A stretch of 64,000 nt of DNA from assembly GCA_024734555.1 (NCBI GenBank), contig JANPWX010000073.1, positions 786,600 to 850,599 of the forward strand, in the 5' to 3' direction. The notes beneath the pieces are model-generated. The model was not told where the DNA came from. It worked only from the letters and a program-made list of their open reading frames with translations, and ran no database searches. Source of the DNA: Trochalopteron elliotii (lineage: Eukaryota; Chordata; Aves; Passeriformes; Leiothrichidae). Positions 1-11,790 of the stretch are shown one piece after another (the stretch's first letter is position 1; the number at the start of each line of letters is the position of its first letter). The translations under genes were made by a program, and so were the position numbers.

Positions 1-3000
1 GAGGCAGATTGAGTAGCAGCTGCTCCTCCTGTTCCTTTTCTGTGGTGGTTGGAATGGGAGTGTCCGAGACCAACTCTGTTTCCATTTTGCTGTTGTTAGA
101 ACTAATCTGTGCAAGATGGACCTGACTCCTTCATGATTTCCTGCAAAGCTTTTGTTATGGAAGGTCACAGTATCTTTGTCTTGCTTTTCATTCCCCTCGT
201 CACTCCTGCCTAGTCCCTCACTGTCTGTTTTTTTTTATGGTAAGCCAGTCCCAGGGAACTTGCATTTCTTACACCTGTTTTCTAAAAAGCCCTGTGAAAG
301 TCTCATCCTCCCTATGGAAAAAAGGAAAAGTAAATCCCTGTAGAATTAGAAAATAGGGCTGAGAGAAAACATTGCTACAAAACACTGCAGCTCAGGGTGA
401 AGGGGCACAACATCTGCTGAGGAGGCAAGTCCAGATGTTTGGGAACACCTACCATTGTTTCCCAGACACCAATGAAGGGGTTTCTGATTTACACAGTGTA
501 AATAAACAGTACAGGAGGCTGAGGATAGCTGAACAGGAAAGTGAAGCTGGCATGAGCAAAACACAGGGTGTGAGACACCCAAGGATGTTCCAGTGTTAAA
601 TGTACAGCCTGAAGACGCTGCCTCCAGGTCTCTCCTTTCATCAGAGATGTGCTCTTTCCAGCATGTGCAAGGGCTGGAAAGAAAGTAGCTAGGAAAATGC
701 CTAGTTACTGGAGATTGAAATTGTTCTTTCAGTCTTCCAGGTCTTGCTCACAAGTTTTGTGTGCTCAGTCACTCCTTCCTTGGGCACACAAGATCCGTGT
801 GGCTGAGGAATGAGTGTGCAGCTGGCTGCCCAGCAGTAGAGACCCCTCAGGCTGAAAGCAGTGAAAGCCAAGGCAAGGTCATAACAAAGGCCAGTATCAG
901 CTATTTTCATCATTGCTTAAAGCCAGATGACACCTCTGCAGCTGTCTCCAGATGAGCTCCACACTGCCAACAGCAGACAAAAGCAAGAGGATCTTCTTAT
1001 CTCCATGTCCTTGGGCTATTGCCCTCTTGCACCCTGACTATCTTTGATCCTTGGTCTTTCATTGCCACTGTGTGGCATGTCCCCAGGTGCTTCTTCTCCA
1101 TTTGAATTTTGTCTCCTATGATTTTACAGTGTTCCTTTGAGAGTGTGGCTGGTTGCCACCTCCCTGGACCTCAGTGCTTTCAGATTGAGTAAGAGTATGG
1201 TAAAGAGGATGATTTGTGGGACTGCAGAACAGATCATGAACAAGTCCTGAGAGGGGGATTTGAAGTGAATTAAACTCTCTCCTGAAGGGAGCATTAATGT
1301 TACAGGCAAATAGGTGTTCAGATATGCAACAGCTGCCATGGGAATAGAATTAAAGCTTCCTTTATAAAGACTCTAACTCTGCATTCACCCCAGACTCATC
1401 TGTTGCCTGATCTATGGCTGTGGGCAATGGCAAAGTCAGGTACAGCCTGTGCTGTCTCTGCAATTTAAGTGTCATTGGTGACTACAGAGGAGACAGGAAC
1501 ACAGGTGTTGCTACCAGCACTGAGATTGTCTCTGTAACGTGCTTGGTGGGGCCATCATTCCTGGAGATGTCTGAGTCTGCAGGTCCTCAGATGGGTGTGA
1601 TGGGCTACAGTTTGAGCAATAAACTGTTAGGAAGTGCTGTAGCCACCAAAATGAGTGTCAGCCAGAATTTCCCAAAAGATGTGTGTTTAGGACTTTGTTT
1701 TGTGAAGTACTGGCAATTTGCAATGGTTAGTAAACAACCCATGAGCTCCTAGTCTGTACTGACTGTGTCACTTTAATAGTGCCATTGTGGCTGGAGGGCC
1801 CTGAGCCCCCCCATACTTCAGTGCTTCCTCTGAGCTCTTTGATTGCTAAAGGAGAGATATGCCAGAGTATTTTTGAGGAGTTATGGGCCCACAAATGCAA
1901 GGACTATATATATATTCAACAGAATTTTCTCCTTCCATTTCCAAAGGGAATGTGCAAAAACAAGAGGGCTTTTCCTTGTCACCAGCTGCAGTTTTTGATC
2001 CTCCCCACTGCACTCTTTATTTGTGTATAGTGCCACATGGGAACAGAGCAGAGAACTAAGTCTGTGCTGTCAGTTTTGTTGAGGGAGATTATTAAACCAG
2101 ATGAGAGCCTGGAGTTCTTGTTTGGGTCCATGTTCTTTCTCAGGCAGCAGCCTACGCTTTACCTGGGCAAGCTGTGGACAGCAAGCCCAGAATATGCAGC
2201 TTCATGACAATTGTATTGTTCTACTCCTAGACCATAATATGCCTGTGCAGTCTCTTATTAAAACTAGGGAATTTCCAGTCCTTCATGCTCCTCATAGTTA
2301 GCACAGCTCCACACTGCATTTTCATGGCACTGCCTCATGAGAAAGCTTTTAATCAACATGGCTGGGTTAATGACAAAGGGAAGGTGCGATACGAGGCATT
2401 GTGGTAAGGTTTTAGAGGAAGTAAAAGTTGTGGAAATGATGCCCAGGTTTTTCTGGCATCAACAAAGTAGTTTACTTTGGACAAGGACTTATAGTCTCTC
2501 AGTTCCTAGGAGTTTTGACTGCCAAGGCACCTGGAAGGGAGCTAGAGAAGCTCACAAAGTAATGCATCAGAAGGAAAAGAAAATGCAATGAAACCTTGGC
2601 ATGTTAAATCTATTTTTTTCCCCTCCTTATTCTCATATAAGCTGATGTATGAACAAGAAATGAGGTCTGGCAATTTGTATATAATACACTGTCTCAACTC
2701 TTAACAGCATTCCAGTAAGTAATAGCACTTTTGGCATAAGTGGTGAAACTCCTGCAAGAGAAAATTATTAGAAATCTTTACTTGATATTAAAGATCAGCC
2801 TCAACTAAAATCTGCATCCAGACTATACTTTTTAATGGTGTTTCAGAATTTGAACTCAAATCTGGGTCCTGGATTTTAATTAAGCAGAGATGCTGCAATG
2901 ATCTCTCTATTTGGTAGCTTGATCCGATTTTTTATCTACAATTTCACCTCCAGCCTTCAGCTGATGTATCCAGAGCACTTAAAATAAAGCCCCACGTCCT

Positions 3001-3329
3001 GCAGAGATGAAAGCATGTTCTTAGTTGCAAGGTGCCCTGTTGCAGAGGTGTAATTGTTCTCAGCTCCAGACTCAGCCTTCTCCAGAGTCTGTAGAGCTTG
3101 ATGATGGATGCATGCTGATACTGGTACCTGCAGTCAGCTTGAAGGACTAGAGCTTGGGAGTTGGACAGGGCCAGAAGCCAGATGCCACCTCCCATTGAAT
3201 GGTGCTGACTGGGTGGCAGGACCTTCCTGAGATCCAGCTTTACTAAGCTATCCCCAATGTCAGTTTCAGGGTCAGACCTGATCTCTTTAAGAAAGGATTT
3301 TCTTGTTTCTTGTGTTTTTTCTCCTTGGT

Positions 3330-3410
3330 TTTGGGTTTGGTGGGGTTTTTTTTGTTGCTGTTTTTTTTTGTTTGGTTTTTTTTTGTGTTTGTTTGTTTGT
3401 GGGGGTTTCA
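3330..3410. repeat. T/G-rich low-complexity tract
   Basis: A run of T-rich sequence broken by single or paired Gs, ending in GTTT-type repeats. It generates artificial Phe/Val/Leu/Cys-rich open frames on the plus strand and a Lys/Gln-rich one on the minus strand. It could be the degraded poly(A) tail of an old minus-strand retroelement, but no element body is recognisable next to it. Confidence 0.8.
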
Positions 3411-3790
3411 TTTCTGTTTTTCCTCTGTCTATCTGTGGAGCCTTATGAAGAGGGACAGATTGGATTTATGGGAGATGAGTCTGGCCCTGGAGAACTAAGC
3501 TGGTTTTTCTTGGTATTATTGAAAGGACCTTCCTAAACAGACTGGCTCATCATCTGCAGCTCCACAAGGATCACTTTAGAGATCCTGCAGTACATTTCAG
3601 TTCTCCTGAGACTGTGAAAACTAAAGGCTGTTCCCCAGTTTGCATATGGCCCCAGTATCAGACATGACAAAAAATCACGAGCATGTGTTGCTTGTGGACT
3701 TTTACAAGTGGAAGACAAGTGAGTAAATTTCACTTATTCTTCCCATGTAGTCAGAGGGTTGGTGTAGCTTCTCCTAAATGTAGCTCAGAG

Positions 3791-3829
3791 TGAAATTCTC
3801 TCAAAGGCTACATGAAATTCTCTCAAAGG
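3791..3829. repeat. 22-bp tandem duplication
   Basis: The 17-base word TGAAATTCTCTCAAAGG occurs at 3791-3807 and again at 3813-3829, a 22-bp period. It is a simple recent slippage-type duplication with no evident function. Confidence 0.9.
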
Positions 3830-4159
3830 TGAGAATCCCTGATGGAAAGGAGGGACATGGATAATGTTAGCTCGTGTGGGAGCTGCCTCACTGGCAGGAG
3901 AGCAAACAGAAATGAAGGTTACATTTTACCTTATAAACCCCAAAGCTCTGGGCTGTCCATCTCATGCTATCACTGTAGAAAGACTGAAGTACTTATTTTT
4001 TCACCTTTAGAGCTTCAGAGGAACTTAAGTCTGTATTAGAGAGCATCCATGAAGCCTGCAACATTTTCCCTCATCCAGCGTCCAAATGGTGCAATCAAAA
4101 TATTTTTTTCTTTCTTTATGGATTCTGAAACACCTGTAATGGTGAATATTTTTAAATTT

Positions 4160-4177
4160 TATATATATATATATATA
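4160..4177. repeat. (TA)n microsatellite
   Basis: An uninterrupted alternating TA run of about nine units in an AT-rich setting. It is probably polymorphic in length. Confidence 0.9.
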
Positions 4178-5046
4178 AGATCACTCTATGTAAATGTATT
4201 AAAAAAAGGAAATGTAATTAACATGAAGGAATTGCCTAAATAGTATTTTACACATCTGTGGAACTTGGGCTGATGCGTGGAACTGTTTTCTGCTGCTACG
4301 TTTGCAGCACTGAGAGTGTGAGATCAAATGGCTTTTTGCCCACAGAGTAGCTAATTGGTTCTGATTATTCTGTGGTGGGCAGAAGGCCTGAATGTGCCTT
4401 CCTGAGAAGAATCTTGTCCTGGGAAAGGAGGGACAAGATCAGGGGAGACCAGAGTTCAAGGGCTGGATTTAGCTTTCCAGCACAAGCTTCTCTCCAGGCC
4501 CTGAAAATGCAAACAATCTACTGAAGCATATACTACCTTTCAGGCATGCCCAGGTTTTGCAGTTGTCCTTTTTGCTTCTCTTTATCTCAAGAAAAAAAAG
4601 GAATAAAAATCTCTAGGGGTGGGGGAGAAGCTGCAGCTGATCCCTATTTTGTTTAACCCTTGCTTGCTCGTAACTGATGTAAAGGTTTGGTGATAACTAA
4701 TTCTGCTCCAAGCAAGGAATGAAAAACTTCCCATTGAGTTCCACTGGAGATGCAGTAGGACTTTAACAGCCCCAGAAAGGAAGGATGGCAGAAGGCAAAA
4801 ACTTTCTGAGGGCTCCATACAGCAGTCTAGACCTTGGATCTTGTGCTTGCAGGCACTAGTCCCCTTTGAAATATCATTTGCTGCCAGGTCAAGAGAAGGG
4901 CTGGAAGCTGGACACTATGAAGAGAACTGTCTCCATCCCACTGGCCCTGGTTTTGTGATTATTTTTCCTGCTAGCTCTAATGAATTGCAGTTTTGTTAAG
5001 CTTTTTCTCTCTGTGTGGACTTGCCTGCCTCTGTGCATGATTGTTT

Positions 5047-5084
5047 AAAAAAGAAAAAAAAAAGAAAGAAAAACAACAGCCACA
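5047..5084. repeat. A-rich tract
   Basis: Poly-A interrupted by single G and C residues. A longer homopolymer, with about 20 A residues, sits at about 5838-5858. Neither is flanked by a retroelement or processed gene body that I can recognise. Confidence 0.8.
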
Positions 5085-6571
5085 AAAGAAAAATGTTTTG
5101 CCAGGTCTCAGCCATGAGATTAAACTGGAGTTTTTATAAAAACAGATCTGTGCCCTAGTGATGTTTTGGAACATTTTATTTTTTTCTGGATTTGGTTTAT
5201 GTATACAGTGCAAATGTTTTTGTCATCCTCTGACATGGAGTTTGAGCCCCTCTTTTGTTTCGTGAGTGGCCAGGGCACTGACCTGTGTTTGTGTGGGCTT
5301 TGATGGTGGGGACCGAAGTTTAGGGCTGACCATACTCTTTTCTGATTGGAGCTTATGAGAACTGCAGTTGCTCTGCAGCTCTGAAAATGAAGTGTGGGCT
5401 TGGAGATTTCTGTAGAATTACTGTTATCTGAAATGCTTTAAAATTTTCAAGGGTAAAATAATCTTTTTTCTTACCATTGCTAGTTCCACCAGGCTGAAGT
5501 TACAGTGATGTGCAACCATGTACCTCCCATTTAGCACATCTCCTGCAGAATTCTGCCTTGCCTGTGATAATGCAGTGTAACTCAGAGTAGAGTATGAAAA
5601 AACTTTGTGATCCCAGTGCTTGTACAGCAGAAGCCAAGCTGGAACAGGAGAAGTTACTATGAAAGCCTCTGGTGCATCATGTATGCACTTCTGTTGATTT
5701 GTAAAGGACAAGCAAGAGCTTCAGCAAATTATGAATTTAGTTCCTTGGCTTTCATTGACCCAATCTCTGAGCTGTAGCATGGAAGTGAATATTGTTATTA
5801 TGTGTCCCCTTATTCCATCCTGGGATCAAAGAGGGAGGAAAAAAAAAAAAAAAAAAAGAGAGAGGTGTTCTTGTGCTTAGCCTCAGTGGACATATCTGCT
5901 GTGCAGCTTGCTCACTATTCTCTCTAAAAGGCAGATGAATCATCAGGTTAAATTAATTTTTTTTTTTTCCTACTCAGCAGCTGAACTCAGGGCTTGACTC
6001 CCTTTCCTACCTCCTTCATGACTTCAGTTTCCCTTTAGGAAAATGCCTGGGTTGTGCTTCCTGCTCTACCATGGCAACTGGCATACAAATTGAGAAAGAA
6101 AACCATGTCTGTTGAACTCTGGAATTGTTGTTAGCCAGAGCCAATTATTAGTGCTGTATGAGAACCAGTATTTTCCTATTCTTTGTGCCACAGATTCTCA
6201 CAATGACTTGGCCATAAGGCAAGGGGAGAACCTCAGACTGCCCCACAGCATTCCCATGGTTATGGAGATTAGACCAAAGGGACAGTGCTCATGCTCCAGC
6301 CGGCTCTGTGCCCTAAATCAGGGTGCTTAACATGGAAGTGCTTGAACACTGTTTCAGCCAGTTTCTTTTGCTTGCCCTGTGTAGGTTGTATTGGAAGCCA
6401 CAGCTACAACATTTTGGATACTTTCAGCTAAGCCAAAACCAGGATTAAACAAGTTCTCAACGTCGCTGTTAACCAGAAATCAACCTTACCCAGCACCAAG
6501 GAGCTTTTGACACTGGTGTTTCGTGCATCCTCACTGCAACACAGGAGGCCTGCAGCTCTGGGCAGCAGGAC

Positions 6572-6604
6572 ATCCCACTGGTATCCCACTGGTATCCCAC
6601 TGGA
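6572..6604. repeat. 11-bp minisatellite, three copies
   Basis: The unit ATCCCACTGGT is repeated three times head to tail, with the last copy slightly diverged. It is a short local tandem array with no evident function. Confidence 0.9.
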
Positions 6605-7295
6605 TGGGGCTAAAGGTCAGCTGGCAGCAAAGGAGAGGCAGGCAGTGCAGGGAAGGGAGACTGGCACAAGGCACCACCACCAACAAAAAGAACAGAATCA
6701 TAACAAGCCAAAATAGAGAAAGGCAGTGAGATTTCTGAGATCATTTTCCATCCGGACAGGATAAACTTTTCAAAGAATGTGCCTCACCACAAGGGTAAAG
6801 GATGAACAGTTTCTGAGTTAGAAATGAATGGGATCTGCAAAGCTCAGACCTGCCCAAGTCCTGATGCCCTCAGAAGTTAGACACAAATGTGAGTGTTAAA
6901 CTTGAATGTTTGCCTCACTCCACAATTAAACAGGGTAAGTATTTTTGTATGTCTTACTAGCAAACTGCAGTGTGAGATGAGCTATGTTTTGCAAACCTAG
7001 ACAACTCCTAGGAATTGTGTTTGCAATTCGGGTCCAGATCCATCTTAAAATGGGACCTGTTTTCTTCCATAGCACATCTGCTGCAGAGGGTACATTTCTC
7101 TGTCATTTAAATCCCTTATCTGAAAAGACCAGGAATTATTTGAATTCAGTGAGAGGAAATGATTTCAAAAAAAACAAACTTTGTAGCTGCTTAAGAAAGA
7201 ACCACAAGGCACACAAACATGGGAACAACCAGAACTGGAGAAAGGAGAATAACACACATAATGATTATTCAGCAAAGGAAGACTCTAGGTAAGTA

Positions 7296-7405
7296 AAACC
7301 CAAAAAGGAAAAAAAACCCAAAAACCACCACCACCAACAAAAAACAAAAACAAACAAACAAACAAAACCCCCCCCCAAAAAACACAACCAACAAAAAAAC
7401 AACCA
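7296..7405. repeat. A/C-rich simple sequence with a C9 run
   Basis: A stretch built almost entirely of A and C, containing CCA repeats, CAAA repeats and a run of nine C residues followed by A. It is typical of decayed A-rich tails and slippage-prone sequence, and no coding content is implied. Confidence 0.85.
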
Positions 7406-10400
7406 GTACCCAACAGCCATGGATTGAGTTGAACCAGTCTAAAGAATATCAAGTAACATTTTGTTTCCCTCTTCCTCCATAGGAATCAGGAAGAATAAAT
7501 CAGAAAAAATAGTGCTCACAAACTGCTTTCCTTTTTTTTTTTTTTATGCTGTGAGATAATTTACTTTAAACACCAAGACTCAGACAGTGTAAAAGGACTA
7601 GGCTGGTTATTTATAGGGATTTTTTGAAGTGACTTGGCTTTAGAATCTCCAACTTCTGTGGCAGCCACAGTACCCTGCTAAAGGTGAACATTTCTTTGGG
7701 AAAAATAGAGAAGTCCTGCAGCCCACAGTTAACAACAGCCCTGGGTAGCCAGAGCAGCTCACTGCTCATCACTTGTCTCTCTTGCAGGTTTTATCTCAAC
7801 TAGTGATCGTGCAAGAACTGCACATGACCCTTCCTGTGATGTAATTTCACCTCGTGAGCAAGTCAGAAACACCCTCACCTTTTTTCCTGTTGAGGACAAA
7901 CCCTCAGCAGTCATATTCCACTCCTCCCAAAGCAGGATCTCCTAAAGATAGATGCCTGAGATTACAGGGAGAGCTCTTGCAAGAGGTTCCCAGCATACCA
8001 CACGTTGCAGGGGATTTCCCCAGTTGCCAAGGAGGGCAGGGCTGCCAAGGGTTGGGAGTAGGAGGATTCACTTATGAGCTAGTTATAGGTCATTGGTCCC
8101 GATAAACATTTGCTTGGCATGAGTCCCTGTTGTAAGGAATGTGAAAAACTAAGATGCCAGGGCAGTGAGCAGGAAAGGGAATAAATCACCAAGTCAGAAG
8201 ATACTGAACACCACTATCAGCCTGGTTCCTAGTTTTCCCAATGAGGTGGGTAGCTGGATGCAAGTATGGCTCATAATGGCCATTGTATGTTGTACATGAA
8301 CCAGCAAGGTAAAGAAAAACAGGGCCTGAAAGGGTCTGTGCAAAGAGGTCTCATGCAGAAGAAGTGAGGGGAAAGGAGGAAGGGCTAGGAAAACTTGTCA
8401 GAAAAATGGGGTTGAGGCACAAAATACACAAAGACAGCCCCACATTGCCCCATTGCCTGAAGGAACAAACACCTTCAGTACTGTCAGCAACAAACATTCA
8501 GCAGTGTGAAAAACACCAGGTTACATTTCTGTGTATGTGGGAGGGCAGCAGCTGAGGATATGAGATTCTTTTTGGATCAGAGGACACACCACTCCGTCAG
8601 CTATGAACAGAGGATGCTTCTCAGTGAGACTCTTGATTTCTCAGAGCTGGGAGTATTGCAATAAATTAATAATCTAAAAATACATTTAGTAACTCCATGG
8701 GAGAACTGAAATATGCTTTTATTGCCAAGGGAGAACTGTGAATATTCACACCTACAGAGAATAAATACACAGAGCAAATCTGCAAACAAACCAAATTACT
8801 TTCACCTGCAGCATTTTTTTTCTTTATCCTGTCTTAGCAGGATGTCTTAGTCCAGCAGTTCTCATGCACATATGCATATTGCCTGCTCTGAGGACCACGT
8901 ACACCCATGCCTTCAGGAAGCAATCTAAACAGCTGAGAATGACCAGGATTTTTTTACAAGTCTCAGCTGACATATAAGCCTGTTTACCACCATTCCTGTC
9001 ACAGACTCCATGCCTTCCTCACCCTTTCCCTGGCACTGCAGGTAATTTCAGAGGCTGCAATCAACTTTCAGCAGTGTATTTTTTTCTGGTTTTTCAGCAG
9101 GATTTTTCATGACCCTGATCAATATAATTCTGTCATCAGTCCAATCCTCTCCTTCCCCCTTAGTTCAGGTAGATAAAGCTGGGTTTTTCTGGATGCACTG
9201 TGGCATGTTTGGCACTTCTGCACACATCCACCATTGCCTGGATCACTTGGTCACAGCTTTTATTTTTTTAGTACACAAATCATAATATGCAATGGAAGGG
9301 AAAGGCTTAAGAAGCAGAAAGTAAATTTGAAGAACTGAAACTGAATTGACTTCATTCCAGTGATGTAATTGGTCAATGGTATCATTTGCAACTGGTTGGA
9401 GCAGTTAATACTGCAATAGTCTATTTAAAGTATTCTCAGTTTCTCTTCTCCTTCAAAATCCTGCATTTTCCTCTATATTAAATGCAGTGCTGTGCTCATA
9501 CCACATTTAGATGGAGCAGAAAGGTCTGACGCAAGAGACCAGAGGAGAAAAATAGTATTTGATCTTACCTGCTTCTGTAGTCCTACAGTTTTCTCCAGGC
9601 AGAATGTCCAGTGACATCCATATTCAGAAGCCTCTAGAAAGTCTCACAGCCAGTTGTTTCACCCATTTGCAGAGCTGTCTGAGTTTCAGAAAAACCCAAG
9701 CAAGAGGCCCTTATGCAGGAGGGCAGCTCTCCAGGATGGCTGCCACGACCAAGAGTTATTGGAGGTGTTTGACTGAGCAAGGACAGAGTCTCTGTGCCTG
9801 CCATGTCCTTCCTGCCCCATTTCTCTCCTCTCTGCTGTTGCAGTTATCAGGGATTTCCAGTTTCTGGCAAGTAGCAGAGAACCCAGTCTTTGCCATTACT
9901 CCCTATCTTTGGCAGATGCTGATTCTCTTTAGATTTCTTTACATTTTGGTATTACTGTAGCTTTCAGCAGCATAAACATAAAAACACCCAACCCTACCAC
10001 CAAACCTCCCCCTCTCCCCCTCAAAAGCCAAACTCTAACCAGTGACATACACAGTCTGCATGGTCAATCCATGACTCGAGTCTCACAACAAAAGTACTGA
10101 AGACTAATTTCCTTATGGCATTTCTCAAGAGTCCAGAGTCTCCAAGACAGTCACCACACCACTGAACCAGGGGAGTGGCTGATCCGTGAGGACAGTCAGT
10201 TCTGAAGGCATTGTCATACAGAAAACTTCTGTTTTGCAGGGACCCATTTCTTCCTCAAACTTTTTACCCTTGTATCTGCCTCCTCCTCTCCCACAGCACT
10301 CTGGCAAGGAACTATTTGTCTGCTGAGTTTCTGTAGCACACTGCATCTTGATGCTTTAGCATCTCTGTTACAGGATGTCATTGTCCTACCCCACGTGTCC

Positions 10401-10672
10401 CAGACGCAGACCTTTATTATTTACCCTTCCCAAAGACACAATCTTGAAGAGAAAAAAATTCACTTCTACCTCTTTTTAATTAGTATTTTGGTGAATATAC
10501 AAAAACAAAGAATCAAGGCAGATGGCAAACATCAAGACCTGAACCAGTACACCTTTGGAAGAAGCTTCACCTTAAAACACTCTACAGATGAGCACATTTC
10601 TCAGAAAACATTTAACTACTGAAGCATTCACAAGGAAAGACACCAGCTCAGTATTGGCCAAAGTAAACAGCC

Positions 10673-10678
10673 TTTATT
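10673..10678 (-). terminator. UPK1B: distal AATAAA polyadenylation signal of UPK1B
   Basis: On the minus strand the hexamer AATAAA is followed within 30-50 bases by a GT/T-rich stretch (about 10620-10645), the usual downstream element. Cleavage would fall at roughly 10650-10660. It is the best-formed poly(A) signal downstream of the UPK1B stop codon. Confidence 0.65.
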
Positions 10679-11126
10679 GAACTGAATGGAAACTGCAAGC
10701 ACTGATGAAAGGACTGGGTTTGGTTCAGTTAGCTCCTTGCTTGCAATTCTCTCACAAGCGTTACTCACTGCCATTATTTGCCTTTTGTCCTACCTGATCC
10801 AGGGATGTGGAAGGGGAATGACACAGGGGGTGTGACCATTTACACACAGGTAGCTGAAGCAAGAAGCACAATAAACCAGGAGCATAAGCCACCTTTGCAA
10901 AGGCAGCTACAGCACAGAACCCCTTGTATTCTGCACGAAATCTAGCCCGTAGATGTATGAAATCTTGTGCGAAGTATGTAACAGCTTTTTTGAAGGAGTT
11001 GCTTGTTAGCAAGTGGAGCTTTTCCTGGACTGGCATTTCTGAAGGTAGGAGCACATGCAGTAGTTTCACAGGGGCAGGAGGTAGGCTTACATATAGGCAG
11101 CATATTGCTGAGGTGTGAGCTAGCCA

Positions 11127-11177
11127 TTTATTGGGCTTGACTAGCAACAGACTTTTTATCTGTGACATGTTTTTATT
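11127..11177 (-). terminator. UPK1B: two proximal AATAAA hexamers (possible alternative UPK1B 3' end)
   Basis: AATAAA occurs on the minus strand at 11172-11177 and again at 11127-11132, about 570-610 bases after the stop codon. The downstream GT-rich context is weaker than at the distal signal, so use of these sites is uncertain. Confidence 0.45.
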
Positions 11178-11739
11178 GCTGACAAACTTAAATGCTCAGA
11201 GAATCTGCCTTATTCTAAGGCAAGGGTGACAGAGACCAGCAAGAGAAGTTGAACAGTAAAATATAATAGAGAGGTCTGCAGTCTTCTCCCTTGCAGCATC
11301 TGTCCTTGTTGGTCACAGGAGGTTACAGTTTTGCTCACATAGCCCTTGCTGAAGCATTATAATTTAAATTCAAACTAATTTTAGAAAGACATTTTCCTGG
11401 AGCAAGCGTATATGGACATTTTCTTTTCTGGTATCATCAGAAAACAAATCAGATCACTTTTTTTCTCATCTTATGCTCCAGGATTTCTTGCACAGTGAAA
11501 GAAGGATTGTGCCTCAGCCAGGAGGCATTAAGGCTGCAGAAAAAGCAGCAAAGCAGGGCCAAGAAGATTCTTTTCTGCAGTCATCAGTTCTTTGCATCAA
11601 GTTTTTCAAGGGGCAAAAGTATATACGGGAGAGGTAGTGGGAAAACTTCAATCCTCCATGGCCTGAGGAGGATAGAGTGGGAGACAAACAAATGCAGTTT
11701 CATGTGGCTCTTCAGGACAGCACTGAGGACACCAAGCCT

Positions 11740-11790
11740 TCAGTATTCAATTCCACTCCAGTAGAACATGGTGCCAAGGAGGACGCAGAA
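11740..11790 (-). CDS. UPK1B: UPK1B last coding exon (residues 241-256 and stop)
   Basis: It encodes FCVLLGTMFYWSGIEY followed by TGA. It completes TM4 and gives the short cytoplasmic tail; the human tail ends in SRIEY, so the Arg is Gly here. The acceptor is TCATTTCAG on the minus strand immediately before the TTC codon. Confidence 0.95.
   Translation of the reverse strand, partial: FCVLLGTMFYWSGIEY

Larger units (their letters stand above)
1..10640. other. intergenic region downstream of UPK1B, no exon recognised
   Basis: I see no coding exon with believable splice sites or a recognisable protein family here on either strand. The open frames are short and of low complexity; for example, those at 3257-3536 come from a T/G-rich tract. 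In human, B4GALT4 lies tail-to-tail with UPK1B, so its 3' end would be expected on the plus strand at or beyond the left edge, but I could not identify any B4GALT4 coding sequence. Simple-sequence tracts inside this stretch are listed separately. Confidence 0.6.
10645..11739 (-). other. UPK1B: UPK1B 3' untranslated region
   Basis: The sequence between the UPK1B stop codon and the most distal good polyadenylation signal is about 1.1 kb. Its length is inferred from poly(A) signals only. Two further AATAAA hexamers at 11127-11132 and 11172-11177 would give a shorter 3'UTR of about 0.6 kb, so alternative ends are possible. Antisense open frames here (for example 10924-11118) have no recognisable product and are taken as chance. 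Confidence 0.7.

Noticed and set aside
3257..3536. Apparent hydrophobic small membrane proteins (Phe/Val/Cys-rich)
   Set aside because: They are translations of a T/G-rich low-complexity tract in three frames.
1..10640. Expected B4GALT4 3' exons on the plus strand
   Set aside because: I looked for galactosyltransferase motifs because of human gene order but none of the frames contains them; the gene probably lies beyond the left edge.
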